Shown here in pieces: positions 48,668-61,921 of a stretch of 64,000 bases of DNA. The stretch is from Icerya purchasi (Eukaryota; Arthropoda; Insecta; Hemiptera; Monophlebidae), in the NCBI GenBank assembly GCA_039619475.1, contig CM077115.1:592001643-592065642 (forward strand), read 5' to 3'. Every line of letters starts with the position of its first letter. Position 1 is the stretch's first letter. The position numbers and the translations under genes were made by a program. Below the pieces are notes generated by a model, which was given only the letters and a program-made list of their open reading frames with translations, was not told where the DNA came from and ran no database searches.

Positions 48668-50728
48668 TATATGATGTATCCGTCACTTTATCTGGTGCTA
48701 ACATATTTACAATTTTAGAATAATGTTCAGGACCTATCAAATTGAGTAATGTTTGCTGTTTATCTATATCAGATGCGATATCAGCTACATTGAAATATAT
48801 CTCTAATCGTTCTATATATTGTTTGAAATTCTCTCTTGATTCGTCAAATGTTTCAAATTTGTAATCTTTTGTTTCTCGCATTTTAGATATAGAAGACGAA
48901 GGTTTGTTTATTAACTGTTTAACTAAATTCATATATTCCATTTGCATTTTCATTTGCTTCTCTAATATTGATTCTAAATCTTTAACATCGACAACTGCCG
49001 TGTTGGTTTCCGGGTTTGAATCTGTCATTTTATATGTTTAATATGAATATATAAACAGGAGCCGTTTACGTGTAATAATAATAATTTTTGTACTCACAGA
49101 TAATAAGTCCGCTTAAAATTATTTGATCGTAAATGGTATTGATAATCGTCTTCCGCGCACAAAAAAAAGTTATCACTGTATACTTAGAAAAAACAGTAAA
49201 CCAACCATTCTCGTCGCCACTTTTATGTCTTGAATTTGATACTTGATTATATAATTAAGATACGTGAGTTCATATTGATAAAAAACATGATTCTTTTAAC
49301 ATTACATTTGATTATCGTTTTATATAGAAAAAAGTAACATAAGTACAAGAATACATAAGTACATGATACATGATAGAATGAATAACAATAATATATATAT
49401 ATATACTAACCCGATCACGATATATCGATATAATAATTGATACTAAATAATATGTTACATAATAAAATGAAAATACATAACAACTAATATTATTTTCATA
49501 AAAATTTTAATAAAGCCAATAAGGAAGAAGCTTTTCTTGTTTTGTTTAATAATGAAGCGAGCGGCTCATAAAAAAATAATAATAATTAGAAAAATCGACT
49601 CGACAATACTTGATGGGTGTTTTGTAGAGGACAAGAAAAAGTAAAGAAGTAAGTTGAAAAACAGAAGCGATTAATTAATTTTCTACTGTGAAATAGTATT
49701 TAATAAAAAAAGGAAAAGAACCATCAACGGCTACAACCACTTTGTAATTAACATGTTTATTAGTCACAAAACACGTTTTAACCGAAATTAAATTGATGGA
49801 ATTGATTTCCTGCTGTTCCCCATCGCAATCACAATCGTAATGGTCGTATCCAATCTCTTCCCATAATTGCTGCTCGATTATTCTCATTTGTGATATAAAA
49901 GATTCCCTGTATAGAGCGGTTTTTGAATCATACTTCACCACAACATTCAAAAATTTCTTGTATATATGTATAGAATGATCTAATTTTTGATTTAAATTTT
50001 TTCTGCAAATTTAGTGTATCGAATAAATTACAGGGTAATATTGATATTGCAGCCCCACAGTCAACTTGTAATTTAACTGGCTGGCCATCTAAATAAACAG
50101 TTGCATAATAGCGATCAGAATTAGAATTACAATTTTTAATATTATAAATATCAGATATAGGTATAGGTTCTACAAAATTAGATTCACTATTATGTTTTTT
50201 CTGGTTAGTTTTCGATTTCATGAGTGTTGAGATGCATACTTTCTCAACATGGCCTTTCTTATTACAGCTTTTACATGAAAGTGTATTTTTATCACGTTTG
50301 CAGTCTTTTGCAAGGTGATTATCATATCCGCAATACATACATAATCTATCAATTCCAAGGTGTTGATAATTAATTTTTCGCTTAAACGAGTTCGATCGCG
50401 CACGATTTTGATAATTTTGATTTAATCGAGTTTGGCTTTGGTGCCTCTGGTAGTTAAAATTACAATTTTTCGAACGAGGTTTATGTGTTGATATTTTATT
50501 AACTTCAGTAGGTGATGATACTGGTCGATTATTAGCTATTTCTTTTGATACATTAATAGCAACCTCATGTGTTAACGCTACTTCTTTAATATCTTTGAAG
50601 GTTTTTTTATTTGATTGTATAGCTTTTTGTCGCATATTTTCATCTCTTAATCCTCGTATAAATTGTGATAGCAAAAATATGTCAGAAATATCAGCCTCAC
50701 ATTTTGGACAATATAATTCACATTTAGT
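48530..50728 (-). repeat. Array unit 23 (short, 2199 bp)
   Basis: Short form; a displaced member of the unit 18-20 group lying between long units. The shifted-frame ORF is at 49675-49950 (91 aa). Confidence 0.97.
48600..49028 (-). CDS. gag: Gag N-terminal half, unit 23
   Basis: 142 aa, Leu97 class. Confidence 0.85.
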   Translation of the reverse strand: MTDSNPETNTAVVDVKDLESILEKQMKMQMEYMNLVKQLINKPSSSISKMRETKDYKFETFDESRENFKQYIERLEIYFNVADIASDIDKQQTLLNLIGPEHYSKIVNMLAPDKVTDTSYSEIVKRYTAERCPPKKCITTTT

Positions 50729-50866
50729 TATATACTTCTGTAACTCGCCGATGTAGTCTGTTACTGATTCGTGGCTTTTTTGTAATGCTGATAAAAATTT
50801 ATGTCGTTGTAGTAATGCATTTTTTTGGTGGACATCGCTCTGCAGTATATCGTTTAACAATTTCAC
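49928..50866 (-). pseudogene. gag-pro: Gag C-terminal half and protease remnant, unit 23
   Basis: 312 aa; Cys135, Thr220, same protein as units 18-20. Confidence 0.85.
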
Positions 50867-52939
50867 TATATGATGTATCCGTCACTTTATCTGGTGCTAA
50901 CATATTTACAATTTTAGAATAATGTTCAGGACCTATCAAATTGAGTAATGTTTGCTGTTTATCTATATCAGATGCGATATCAGCTACATTGAAATATATC
51001 TCTAATCGTTCTATATATTGTTTGAAATTCTCTCTTGATTCGTCAAATGTTTCAAATTTGTAATCTTTTGTTTCTCGCATTTTAGATATAGAAGACGAAG
51101 GTTTGTTTATTAACTGTTTAACTAAATTCATATATTCCATTTGCATTTTCATTTGCTTCTCTAATATTGATTCTAAATCTTTAACATCGACAACTGCCGT
51201 GTTGGTTTCCGGGTTTGAATCTGTCATTTTATATGTTTAATATGAATATATAAACAGGAGCCGTTTACGTGTAATAATAATAATTTTTGTACTCACAGAT
51301 AATAAGTCCGCTTAAAATTATTTGATCGTAAATGGTATTGATAATCGTCTTCCGCGCACAAAAAAAAGTTATCACTGTATACTTAGAAAAAACAGTAAAC
51401 CAACCATTCTCGTCGCCACTTTTATGTCTTGAATTTGATACTTGATTATATAATTAAGATACGTGAGTTCATATTGATAAAAAACATGATTCTTTTAACA
51501 TTACATTTGATTATCGTTTTATATAGAAAAAAGTAACATAAGTACAAGAATACATAAGTACATGATACATGATAGAATGAATAACAATAATATATATATA
51601 TATACTAACCCGATCACGATATATCGATATAATAATTGATACTAAATAATATGTTACATAATAAAATGAAAATACATAACAACTAATATTATTTTCATAA
51701 AAATTTTAATAAAGCCAATAAGGAAGAAGCTTTTCTTGTTTTGTTTAATAATGAAGCGAGCGGCTCATAAAAAAATAATAATAATTAGAAAAATCGACTC
51801 GACAATACTTGATGGGTGTTTTGTAGAGGACAAGAAAAAGTAAAGAAGTAAGTTGAAAAACAGAAGCGATTAATTAATTTTCTACTGTGAAATAGTATTT
51901 AATAAAAAAAGGAAAAGAACCATCAACGGCTACAACCACTTTGTAATTAACATGTTTATTAGTCACAAAACACGTTTTAACCGAAATTAAATTGATGGAA
52001 TTGATTTCCTGCTGTTCCCCATCGCAATCACAATCGTAATGGTCGTATCCAATCTCTTCCCATAATTGCTGCTCGATTATTCTCATTTGTGATATAAAAG
52101 ATTCCCTGTATAGAGCGGTTTTTGAATCATACTTGAACTGAACATTCACCACAACATTCAAAAATTTCTTGTATATATGTATAGAATGATCTAATTTTTG
52201 ATTTAAATTTTTTCTGCAAATTTAGTGTATCGAATAAATTACAGGGTAATATTGATATTGCAGCCCCACAGTCAACTTGTAATTTAACTGGCTGGCCATC
52301 TAAATAAACAGTTGCATAATAGCGATCAGAATTAGAATTACAATTTTTAATATTATAAATATCAGATATAGGTATAGGTTCTACAAAATTAGATTCACTA
52401 TTATGTTTTTTCTGGTTAGATTTCGATTTCATGAGTGTTGAGATGCATACTTTCTCAACATGGCCTTTCTTATTACAGCTTTTACATGAAAGTGTATTTT
52501 TATCACGTTTGCAGTCTTTTGCAAGATGATTATCATATCCGCAATACATACATAATCTGTCAATTCCAAGGTGTTGATAATTAATTTTTCGCTTAAACGA
52601 GTTCGATCGCGCACGATTTTGATAATTTTGATTTAATCGAGTTTGGCTTTGGTGCCTCTGGTAGTTAAAATTACAATTTTTCGAACGAGGTTTATGTGTT
52701 GATATTTTATTAACTTCAGTAGGTGATGATACTGGTCGATTATTAGCTACTTCTTTTGATACATTAATAGCAACCTCATGTGTTAACGCTACTTCTTTAA
52801 TATCTTTGAAGGTTTTTTTATTTGATTGTATAGCTTTTTGTCGCATATTTTCATCTCTTAATCCTCGTATAAATTGTGATAGCAAAAATATGTCAGAAAT
52901 ATCAGCCTCACATTTTGGACAATATAATTCACATTTAGT
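50729..52939 (-). repeat. Array unit 24 (long, 2211 bp)
   Basis: Long form, Val110 group. The shifted-frame ORF is at 51874-52161 (95 aa). Confidence 0.97.
50799..51227 (-). CDS. gag: Gag N-terminal half, unit 24
   Basis: 142 aa, Leu97 class. Confidence 0.85.
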   Translation of the reverse strand: MTDSNPETNTAVVDVKDLESILEKQMKMQMEYMNLVKQLINKPSSSISKMRETKDYKFETFDESRENFKQYIERLEIYFNVADIASDIDKQQTLLNLIGPEHYSKIVNMLAPDKVTDTSYSEIVKRYTAERCPPKKCITTTT

Positions 52940-53077
52940 TATATACTTCTGTAACTCGCCGATGTAGTCTGTTACTGATTCGTGGCTTTTTTGTAATGCT
53001 GATAAAAATTTATGTCGTTGTAGTAATGCATTTTTTTGGTGGACATCGCTCTGCAGTATATCGTTTAACAATTTCAC
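52127..53077 (-). pseudogene. gag-pro: Gag C-terminal half and protease remnant, unit 24
   Basis: 316 aa; Val110, Cys135, Ser220. Confidence 0.85.
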
Positions 53078-55150
53078 TATATGATGTATCCGTCACTTTA
53101 TCTGGTGCTAACATATTTACAATTTTAGAATAATGTTCAGGACCTATCAAATTGAGTAATGTTTGCTGTTTATCTATATCAGATGCGATATTAGCTACAT
53201 TGAAATATATCTCTAATCGTTCTATATATTGTTTGAAATTCTCTCTTGATTCGTCAAATGTTTCAAATTTGTAATCTTTTGTTTCTCGCATTTTAGATAT
53301 AGAAGACGAAGGTTTGTTTATTAACTGTTTAACTAAATTCATATATTCCATTTGCATTTTCATTTGCTTCTCTAATATTGATTCTAAATCTTTAACATCG
53401 ACAACTGCCGTGTTGGTTTCCGGGTTTGAATCTGTCATTTTATATGTTTAATATGAATATATAAACAGGAGCCGTTTACGTGTAATAATAATAATTTTTG
53501 TACTCACAGATAATAAGTCCGCTTAAAATTATTTGATCGTAAATGGTATTGATAATCGTCTTCCGCGCACAAAAAAAAGTTATCACTGTATACTTAGAAA
53601 AAACAGTAAACCAACCATTCTCGTCGCCACTTTTATGTCTTGAATTTGATACTTGATTATATAATTAAGATACGTGAGTTCATATTGATAAAAAACATGA
53701 TTCTTTTAACATTACATTTGATTATCGTTTTATATAGAAAAAAGTAACATAAGTACAAGAATACATAAGTACATGATACATGATAGAATGAATAACAATA
53801 ATATATATATATATACTAACCCGATCACGATATATCGATATAATAATTGATACTAAATAATATGTTACATAATAAAATGAAAATACATAACAACTAATAT
53901 TATTTTCATAAAAATTTTAATAAAGCCAATAAGGAAGAAGCTTTTCTTGTTTTGTTTAATAATGAAGCGAGCGGCTCATAAAAAAATAATAATAATTAGA
54001 AAAATCGACTCGACAATACTTGATGGGTGTTTTGTAGAGGACAAGAAAAAGTAAAGAAGTAAGTTGAAAAACAGAAGCGATTAATTAATTTTCTACTGTG
54101 AAATAGTATTTAATAAAAAAAGGAAAAGAACCATCAACGGCTACAACCACTTTGTAATTAACATGTTTATTAGTCACAAAACACGTTTTAACCGAAATTA
54201 AATTGATGGAATTGATTTCCTGCTGTTCCCCATCGCAATCACAATCGTAATGGTCGTATCCAATCTCTTCCCATAATTGCTGCTCGATTATTCTCATTTG
54301 TGATATAAAAGATTCCCTGTATAGAGCGGTTTTTGAATCATACTTGAACTGAACATTCACCACAACATTCAAAAATTTCTTGTATATATGTATAGAATGA
54401 TCTAATTTTTGATTTAAATTTTTTCTGCAAATTTAGTGTATCGAATAAATTACAGGGTAATATTGATATTGCAGCCCCACAGTCAACTTGTAATTTAACT
54501 GGCTGGCCATCTAAATAAACAGTTGCATAATAGCGATCAGAATTAGAATTACAATTTTTAATATTATAAATATCAGATATAGGTATAGGTTCTACAAAAT
54601 TAGATTCACTATTATGTTTTTTCTGGTTAGATTTCGATTTCATGAGTGTTGAGATGCATACTTTCTCAACATGGCCTTTCTTATTACAGCTTTTACATGA
54701 AAGTGTATTTTTATCACGTTTGCAGTCTTTTGCAAGATGATTATCATATCCGCAATACATACATAATCTGTCAATTCCAAGGTGTTGATAATTAATTTTT
54801 CGCTTAAACGAGTTCGATCGCGCACGATTTTGATAATTTTGATTTAATCGAGTTTGGCTTTGGTGCCTCTGGTAGTTAAAATTACAATTTTTCGAACGAG
54901 GTTTATGTGTTGATATTTTATTAACTTCAGTAGGTGATGATACTGGTCGATTATTAGCTACTTCTTTTGATACATTAATAGCAACCTCATGTGTTAACGC
55001 TACTTCTTTAATATCTTTGAAGGTTTTTTTATTTGATTGTATAGCTTTTTGTCGCATATTTTCATCTCTTAATCCTCGTATAAATTGTGATAGCAAAAAT
55101 ATGTCAGAAATATCAGCCTCACATTTTGGACAATATAATTCACATTTAGT
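52940..55150 (-). repeat. Array unit 25 (long, 2211 bp)
   Basis: Long form, Val110 group, near-identical to unit 24. The shifted-frame ORF is at 54085-54372 (95 aa). Confidence 0.97.
53010..53438 (-). CDS. gag: Gag N-terminal half, unit 25
   Basis: 142 aa, Leu97; Asn for Asp at residue 83, shared only with unit 29. Confidence 0.85.
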   Translation of the reverse strand: MTDSNPETNTAVVDVKDLESILEKQMKMQMEYMNLVKQLINKPSSSISKMRETKDYKFETFDESRENFKQYIERLEIYFNVANIASDIDKQQTLLNLIGPEHYSKIVNMLAPDKVTDTSYSEIVKRYTAERCPPKKCITTTT

Positions 55151-55288
55151 TATATACTTCTGTAACTCGCCGATGTAGTCTGTTACTGATTCGTGGCTTT
55201 TTTGTAATGCTGATAAAAATTTATGTCGTTGTAGTAATGCATTTTTTTGGTGGACATCGCTCTGCAGTATATCGTTTAACAATTTCAC
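54338..55288 (-). pseudogene. gag-pro: Gag C-terminal half and protease remnant, unit 25
   Basis: 316 aa; Val110, Cys135, same protein as unit 24. Confidence 0.85.
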
Positions 55289-57361
55289 TATATGATGTAT
55301 CCGTCACTTTATCTGGTGCTAACATATTTACAATTTTAGAATAATGTTCAGGACCTATCAAATTGAGTAATGTTTGCTGTTTATCTATATCAGATGCGAT
55401 ATCAGCTACATTGAAATATATCTCTAATCGTTCTATATATTGTTTGAAATTCTCTCTTGATTCGTCAAATGTTTCAAATTTGTAATCTTTTGTTTCTCGC
55501 ATTTTAGATATAGAAGACGAAGGTTTGTTTATTAACTGTTTAACTAAATTCATATATTCCATTTGCATTTTCATTTGCTTCTCTAATATTGATTCTAAAT
55601 CTTTAACATCGACAACTGCCGTGTTGGTTTCCGGGTTTGAATCTGTCATTTTATATGTTTAATATGAATATATAAACAGGAGCCGTTTACGTGTAATAAT
55701 AATAATTTTTGTACTCACAGATAATAAGTCCGCTTAAAATTATTTGATCGTAAATGGTATTGATAATCGTCTTCCGCGCACAAAAAAAAGTTATCACTGT
55801 ATACTTAGAAAAAACAGTAAACCAACCATTCTCGTCGCCACTTTTATGTCTTGAATTTGATACTTGATTATATAATTAAGATACGTGAGTTCATATTGAT
55901 AAAAAACATGATTCTTTTAACATTACATTTGATTATCGTTTTATATAGAAAAAAGTAACATAAGTACAAGAATACATAAGTACATGATACATGATAGAAT
56001 GAATAACAATAATATATATATATATACTAACCCGATCACGATATATCGATATAATAATTGATACTAAATAATATGTTACATAATAAAATGAAAATACATA
56101 ACAACTAATATTATTTTCATAAAAATTTTAATAAAGCCAATAAGGAAGAAGCTTTTCTTGTTTTGTTTAATAATGAAGCGAGCGGCTCATAAAAAAATAA
56201 TAATAATTAGAAAAATCGACTCGACAATACTTGATGGGTGTTTTGTAGAGGACAAGAAAAAGTAAAGAAGTAAGTTGAAAAACAGAAGCGATTAATTAAT
56301 TTTCTACTGTGAAATAGTATTTAATAAAAAAAGGAAAAGAACCATCAACGGCTACAACCACTTTGTAATTAACATGTTTATTAGTCACAAAACACGTTTT
56401 AACCGAAATTAAATTGATGGAATTGATTTCCTGCTGTTCCCCATCGCAATCACAATCGTAATGGTAGTATCCAATCTCTTCCCATAATTGCTGCTCGATT
56501 ATTCTCATTTGTGATATAAAAGATTCCCTGTATAGAGCGGTTTTTGAATCATACTTGAACTGAACATTCACCACAACATTCAAAAATTTCTTGTATATAT
56601 GTATAGAATGATCTAATTTTTGATTTAAATTTTTTCTGCAAATTTAGTGTATCGAATAAATTACAGGGTAATATTGATATTGCAGCCCCACAGTCAACTT
56701 GTAATTTAACTGGCTGGCCATCTAAATAAACAGTTGCATAATAGCGATCAGAATTAGAATTACAATTTTTAATATTATAAATATCAGATATAGGTATAGG
56801 TTCTACAAAATTAGATTCACTATTATGTTTTTTCTGGTTAGATTTCGATTTCATGAGTGTTGAGATGCATACTTTCTCAACATGGCCTTTCTTATTACAG
56901 CTTTTACATGAAAGTGTATTTTTATCACGTTTGCAGTCTTTTGCAAGATGATTATCATATCCGCAATACATACATAATCTATCAATTCCAAGGTGTTGAT
57001 AATTAATTTTTCGCTTAAATGAGTTCGATCGCGCACGATTTTGATAATTTTGATTTAATCGAGTTTGGCTTTGGTGCCTCTGGTAGTTAAAATTACAATT
57101 TTTCGAACGAGGTTTATGTGTTGATATTTTATTAACTTCAGTAGGTGATGATACTGGTCGATTATTAGCTATTTCTTTTGATACATTAATAGCAACCTCA
57201 TGTGTTAACGCTACTTCTTTAATATCTTTGAAGGTTTTTTTATTTGATTGTATAGCTTTTTGTCGCATATTTTCATCTCTTAATCCTCGTATAAATTGTG
57301 ATAGCAAAAATATGTCAGAAATATCAGCCTCACATTTTGGACAATATAATTCACATTTAGT
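55151..57361 (-). repeat. Array unit 26 (long, 2211 bp)
   Basis: Long form with TGA stop. The shifted-frame ORF is at 56296-56583 (95 aa) with Tyr40, shared with units 15 and 27. A CpG loss lies near 57020. Confidence 0.97.
55221..55649 (-). CDS. gag: Gag N-terminal half, unit 26
   Basis: 142 aa, Leu97 class. Confidence 0.85.
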   Translation of the reverse strand: MTDSNPETNTAVVDVKDLESILEKQMKMQMEYMNLVKQLINKPSSSISKMRETKDYKFETFDESRENFKQYIERLEIYFNVADIASDIDKQQTLLNLIGPEHYSKIVNMLAPDKVTDTSYSEIVKRYTAERCPPKKCITTTT

Positions 57362-57499
57362 TATATACTTCTGTAACTCGCCGATGTAGTCTGTTACTGA
57401 TTCGTGGCTTTTTTGTAATGCTGATAAAAATTTATGTCGTTGTAGTAATGCATTTTTTTGGTGGACATCGCTCTGCAGTATATCGTTTAACAATTTCAC
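56549..57499 (-). pseudogene. gag-pro: Gag C-terminal half and protease remnant, unit 26
   Basis: 316 aa; Ile110, Cys135, Ser220. Confidence 0.85.
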
Positions 57500-59572
57500 T
57501 ATATGATGTATCCGTCACTTTATCTGGTGCTAACATATTTACAATTTTAGAATAATGTTCAGGACCTATCAAATTGAGTAATGTTTGCTGTTTATCTATA
57601 TCAGATGCGATATCAGCTACATTGAAATATATCTCTAATCGTTCTATATATTGTTTGAAATTCTCTCTTGATTCGTCAAATGTTTCAAATTTGTAATCTT
57701 TTGTTTCTCGCATTTTAGATATAGAAGACGAAGGTTTGTTTATTAACTGTTTAACTAAATTCATATATTCCATTTGCATTTTCATTTGCTTCTCTAATAT
57801 TGATTCTAAATCTTTAACATCGACAACTGCCGTGTTGGTTTCCGGGTTTGAATCTGTCATTTTATATGTTTAATATGAATATATAAACAGGAGCCGTTTA
57901 CGTGTAATAATAATAATTTTTGTACTCACAGATAATAAGTCCGCTTAAAATTATTTGATCGTAAATGGTATTGATAATCGTCTTCCGCGCACAAAAAAAA
58001 GTTATCACTGTATACTTAGAAAAAACATTAAACCAACCATTCTCGTCGCCACTTTTATGTCTTGAATTTGATACTTGATTATATAATTAAGATACGTGAG
58101 TTCATATTGATAAAAAACATGATTCTTTTAACATTACATTTGATTATCGTTTTATATAGAAAAAAGTAACATAAGTACAAGAATACATAAGTACATGATA
58201 CATGATAGAATGAATAACAATAATATATATATATATACTAACCCGATCACGATATATCGATATAATAATTGATACTAAATAATATGTTACATAATAAAAT
58301 GAAAATACATAACAACTAATATTATTTTCATAAAAATTTTAATAAAGCCAATAAGGAAGAAGCTTTTCTTGTTTTGTTTAATAATGAAGCGAGCGGCTCA
58401 TAAAAAAATAATAATAATTAGAAAAATCGACTCGACAATACTTGATGGGTGTTTTGTAGAGGACAAGAAAAAGTAAAGAAGTAAGTTGAAAAACAGAAGC
58501 GATTAATTAATTTTCTACTGTGAAATAGTATTTAATAAAAAAAGGAAAAGAACCATCAACGGCTACAACCACTTTGTAATTAACATGTTTATTAGTCACA
58601 AAACACGTTTTAACCGAAATTAAATTGATGGAATTGATTTCCTGCTGTTCCCCATCGCAATCACAATCGTAATGGTAGTATCCAATCTCTTCCCATAATT
58701 GCTGCTCGATTATTCTCATTTGTGATATAAAAGATTCCCTGTATAGAGCGGTTTTTGAATCATACTTGAACTGAACATTCACCACAACATTCAAAAATTT
58801 CTTGTATATATGTATAGAATGATCTAATTTTTGATTTAAATTTTTTCTGCAAATTTAGTGTATCGAATAAATTACAGGGTAATATTGATATTGCAGCCCC
58901 ACAGTCAACTTGTAATTTAACTGGCTGGCCATCTAAATAAACAGTTGCATAATAGCGATCAGAATTAGAATTACAATTTTTAATATTATAAATATCAGAT
59001 ATAGGTATAGGTTCTACAAAATTAGATTCACTATTATGTTTTTTCTGGTTAGATTTCGATTTCATGAGTGTTGAGATGCATACTTTCTCAACATGGCCTT
59101 TCTTATTACAGCTTTTACATGAAAGTGTATTTTTATCACGTTTGCAGTCTTTTGCAAGATGATTATCATATCCGCAATACATACATAATCTATCAATTCC
59201 AAGGTGTTGATAATTAATTTTTCGCTTAAACGAGTTCGATCGCGCACGATTTTGATAATTTTGATTTAATCGAGTTTGGCTTTGGTGCCTCTGGTAGTTA
59301 AAATTACGATTTTTCGAACGAGGTTTATGTGTTGATATTTTATTAACTTAAGTAGGTGATGATACTGGTCGATTATTAGCTATTTCTTTTGATACATTAA
59401 TAGCAACCTCATGTGTTAACGCTACTTCTTTAATATCTTTGAAGGTTTTTTTATTTGATTGTATAGCTTTTTGTCGCATATTTTCATCTCTTAATCCTCG
59501 TATAAATTGTGATAGCAAAAATATGTCAGAAATATCAGCCTCACATTTTGGACAATATAATTCACATTTAGT
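57362..59572 (-). repeat. Array unit 27 (long, 2211 bp)
   Basis: Long form. The shifted-frame ORF is at 58507-58794 (95 aa, Tyr40). A private G-to-T change lies near 58028. The second Gag frame carries an extra stop. Confidence 0.97.
57432..57860 (-). CDS. gag: Gag N-terminal half, unit 27
   Basis: 142 aa, Leu97 class. Confidence 0.85.
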   Translation of the reverse strand: MTDSNPETNTAVVDVKDLESILEKQMKMQMEYMNLVKQLINKPSSSISKMRETKDYKFETFDESRENFKQYIERLEIYFNVADIASDIDKQQTLLNLIGPEHYSKIVNMLAPDKVTDTSYSEIVKRYTAERCPPKKCITTTT

Positions 59573-59710
59573 TATATACTTCTGTAACTCGCCGATGTAG
59601 TCTGTTACTGATTCGTGGCTTTTTTGTAATGCTGATAAAAATTTATGTCGTTGTAGTAATGCATTTTTTTGGTGGACATCGCTCTGCAGTATATCGTTTA
59701 ACAATTTCAC
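58760..59710 (-). pseudogene. gag-pro: Gag C-terminal half and protease remnant with nonsense mutation, unit 27
   Basis: GAA to TAA at codon 121 (59348-59350) leaves a 120-codon capsid part (59348-59710). The knuckle and protease part stays open from there down to the usual TGA; its first ATG is at the first knuckle. Unlike most variants here, this stop is not a CpG change. Confidence 0.87.
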
Positions 59711-61783
59711 TATATGATGTATCCGTCACTTTATCTGGTGCTAACATATTTACAATTTTAGAATAATGTTCAGGACCTATCAAATTGAGTAATGTTTGCT
59801 GTTTATCTATATCAGATGCGATATCAGCTACATTGAAATATATCTCTAATCGTTCTATATATTGTTTGAAATTCTCTCTTGATTCGTCAAATGTTTCAAA
59901 TTTGTAATCTTTTGTTTCTCGCATTTTAGATATAGAAGACGAAGGTTTGTTTATTAACTGTTTAACTAAATTCATATATTCCATTTGCATTTTCATTTGC
60001 TTCTCTAATATTGATTCTAAATCTTTAACATCGACAACTGCCGTGTTGGTTTCCGGGTTTGAATCTGTCATTTTATATGTTTAATATGAATATATAAACA
60101 GGAGCCGTTTACGTGTAATAATAATAATTTTTGTACTCACAGATAATAAGTCCGCTTAAAATTATTTGATCGTAAATGGTATTGATAATCGTCTTCCGCG
60201 CACAAAAAAAAGTTATCACTGTATACTTAGAAAAAACAGTAAACCAACCATTCTCGTCGCCACTTTTATGTCTTGAATTTGATACTTGATTATATAATTA
60301 AGATACGTGAGTTCATATTGATAAAAAACATGATTCTTTTAACATTACATTTGATTATCGTTTTATATAGAAAAAAGTAACATAAGTACAAGAATACATA
60401 AGTACATGATACATGATAGAATGAATAACAATAATATATATATATATACTAACCCGATCACGATATATCGATATAATAATTGATACTAAATAATATGTTA
60501 CATAATAAAATGAAAATACATAACAACTAATATTATTTTCATAAAAATTTTAATAAAGCCAATAAGGAAGAAGCTTTTCTTGTTTTGTTTAATAATGAAG
60601 CGAGCGGCTCATAAAAAAATAATAATAATTAGAAAAATCGACTCGACAATACTTGATGGGTGTTTTGTAGAGGACAAGAAAAAGTAAAGAAGTAAGTTGA
60701 AAAACAGAAGCGATTAATTAATTTTCTACTGTGAAATAGTATTTAATAAAAAAAGGAAAAGAACCATCAACGGCTACAACCACTTTGTAATTAACATGTT
60801 TATTAGTCACAAAACGCGTTTTATCCGAAATTAAATTGATGGAATTGATTTCCTGCTGTTCCCCATCGCAATCACAATCGTAATGGTCGTATCCAATCTC
60901 TTCCCATAATTGCTGCTCGATTATTCTCATTTGTGATATAAAAGATTCCCTGTATAGAGCGGTTTTTGAATCATACTTGAACTGAACATTCACCACAACA
61001 TTCAAAAATTTCTTGTATATATGTATAGAATGATCTAATTTTTGATTTAAATTTTTTCTGCAAATTTAGTGTATCGAATAAATTACAGGGTAATATTGAT
61101 ATTGCAGCCCCACAGTCAACTTGTAATTTTACTGGCTGGCCATCTAAATAAACAGTTGCATAATAGCGATCAGAATTAGAATTACAATTTTTAATATTAT
61201 AAATATCAGATATAGGTATAGGTTCTACAAAATTAGATTCACTATTATGTTTTTTCTGGTTAGATTTCGATTTCATGAGTGTTGAGATGCATACTTTCTC
61301 AACATGGCCTTTCTTATTACAGCTTTTACATGAAAGTGTATTTTTATCACGTTTGCAGTCTTTTGCAAGATGATTATCATATCCGCAATACATACATAAT
61401 CTATCAATTCCAAGGTGTTGATAATTAATTTTTCGCTTAAACGAGTTCGATCGCGCACGATTTTGATAATTTTGATTTAATCGAGTTTGGCTTTGGTGCC
61501 TCTGGTAGTTAAAATTATGATTTTTCGAACGAGGTTTATGTGTTGATATTTTATTAACTTCAGTAGGTGATGATACTGGTCGATTATTAGCTATTTCTTT
61601 TGATACATTAATAGCAACCTCATGTGTTAACGCTACTTCTTTAATATCTTTGAAGGTTTTTTTATTTGATTGTATAGCTTTTTGTCGCATATTTTCATCT
61701 CTTAATCCTCGTATAAATTGTGATAGCAAAAATATGTCAGAAATATCAGCCTCACATTTTGGACAATATAATTCACATTTAGT
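59573..61783 (-). repeat. Array unit 28 (long, 2211 bp)
   Basis: Long form with TGA stop. The shifted-frame ORF is at 60718-61005 (95 aa) with the Asp61/Arg64 pair. A private A-to-T change lies near 61130. Confidence 0.97.
59643..60071 (-). CDS. gag: Gag N-terminal half, unit 28
   Basis: 142 aa, Leu97 class. Confidence 0.85.
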   Translation of the reverse strand: MTDSNPETNTAVVDVKDLESILEKQMKMQMEYMNLVKQLINKPSSSISKMRETKDYKFETFDESRENFKQYIERLEIYFNVADIASDIDKQQTLLNLIGPEHYSKIVNMLAPDKVTDTSYSEIVKRYTAERCPPKKCITTTT

Positions 61784-61921
61784 TATATACTTCTGTAACT
61801 CGCCGATGTAGTCTGTTACTGATTCGTGGCTTTTTTGTAATGCTGATAAAAATTTATGTCGTTGTAGTAATGCATTTTTTTGGTGGACATCGCTCTGCAG
61901 TATATCGTTTAACAATTTCAC
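60971..61921 (-). pseudogene. gag-pro: Gag C-terminal half and protease remnant, unit 28
   Basis: 316 aa; His at residue 135 (CGT to CAT), the opposite-strand CpG change to the common Cys135. Confidence 0.85.
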
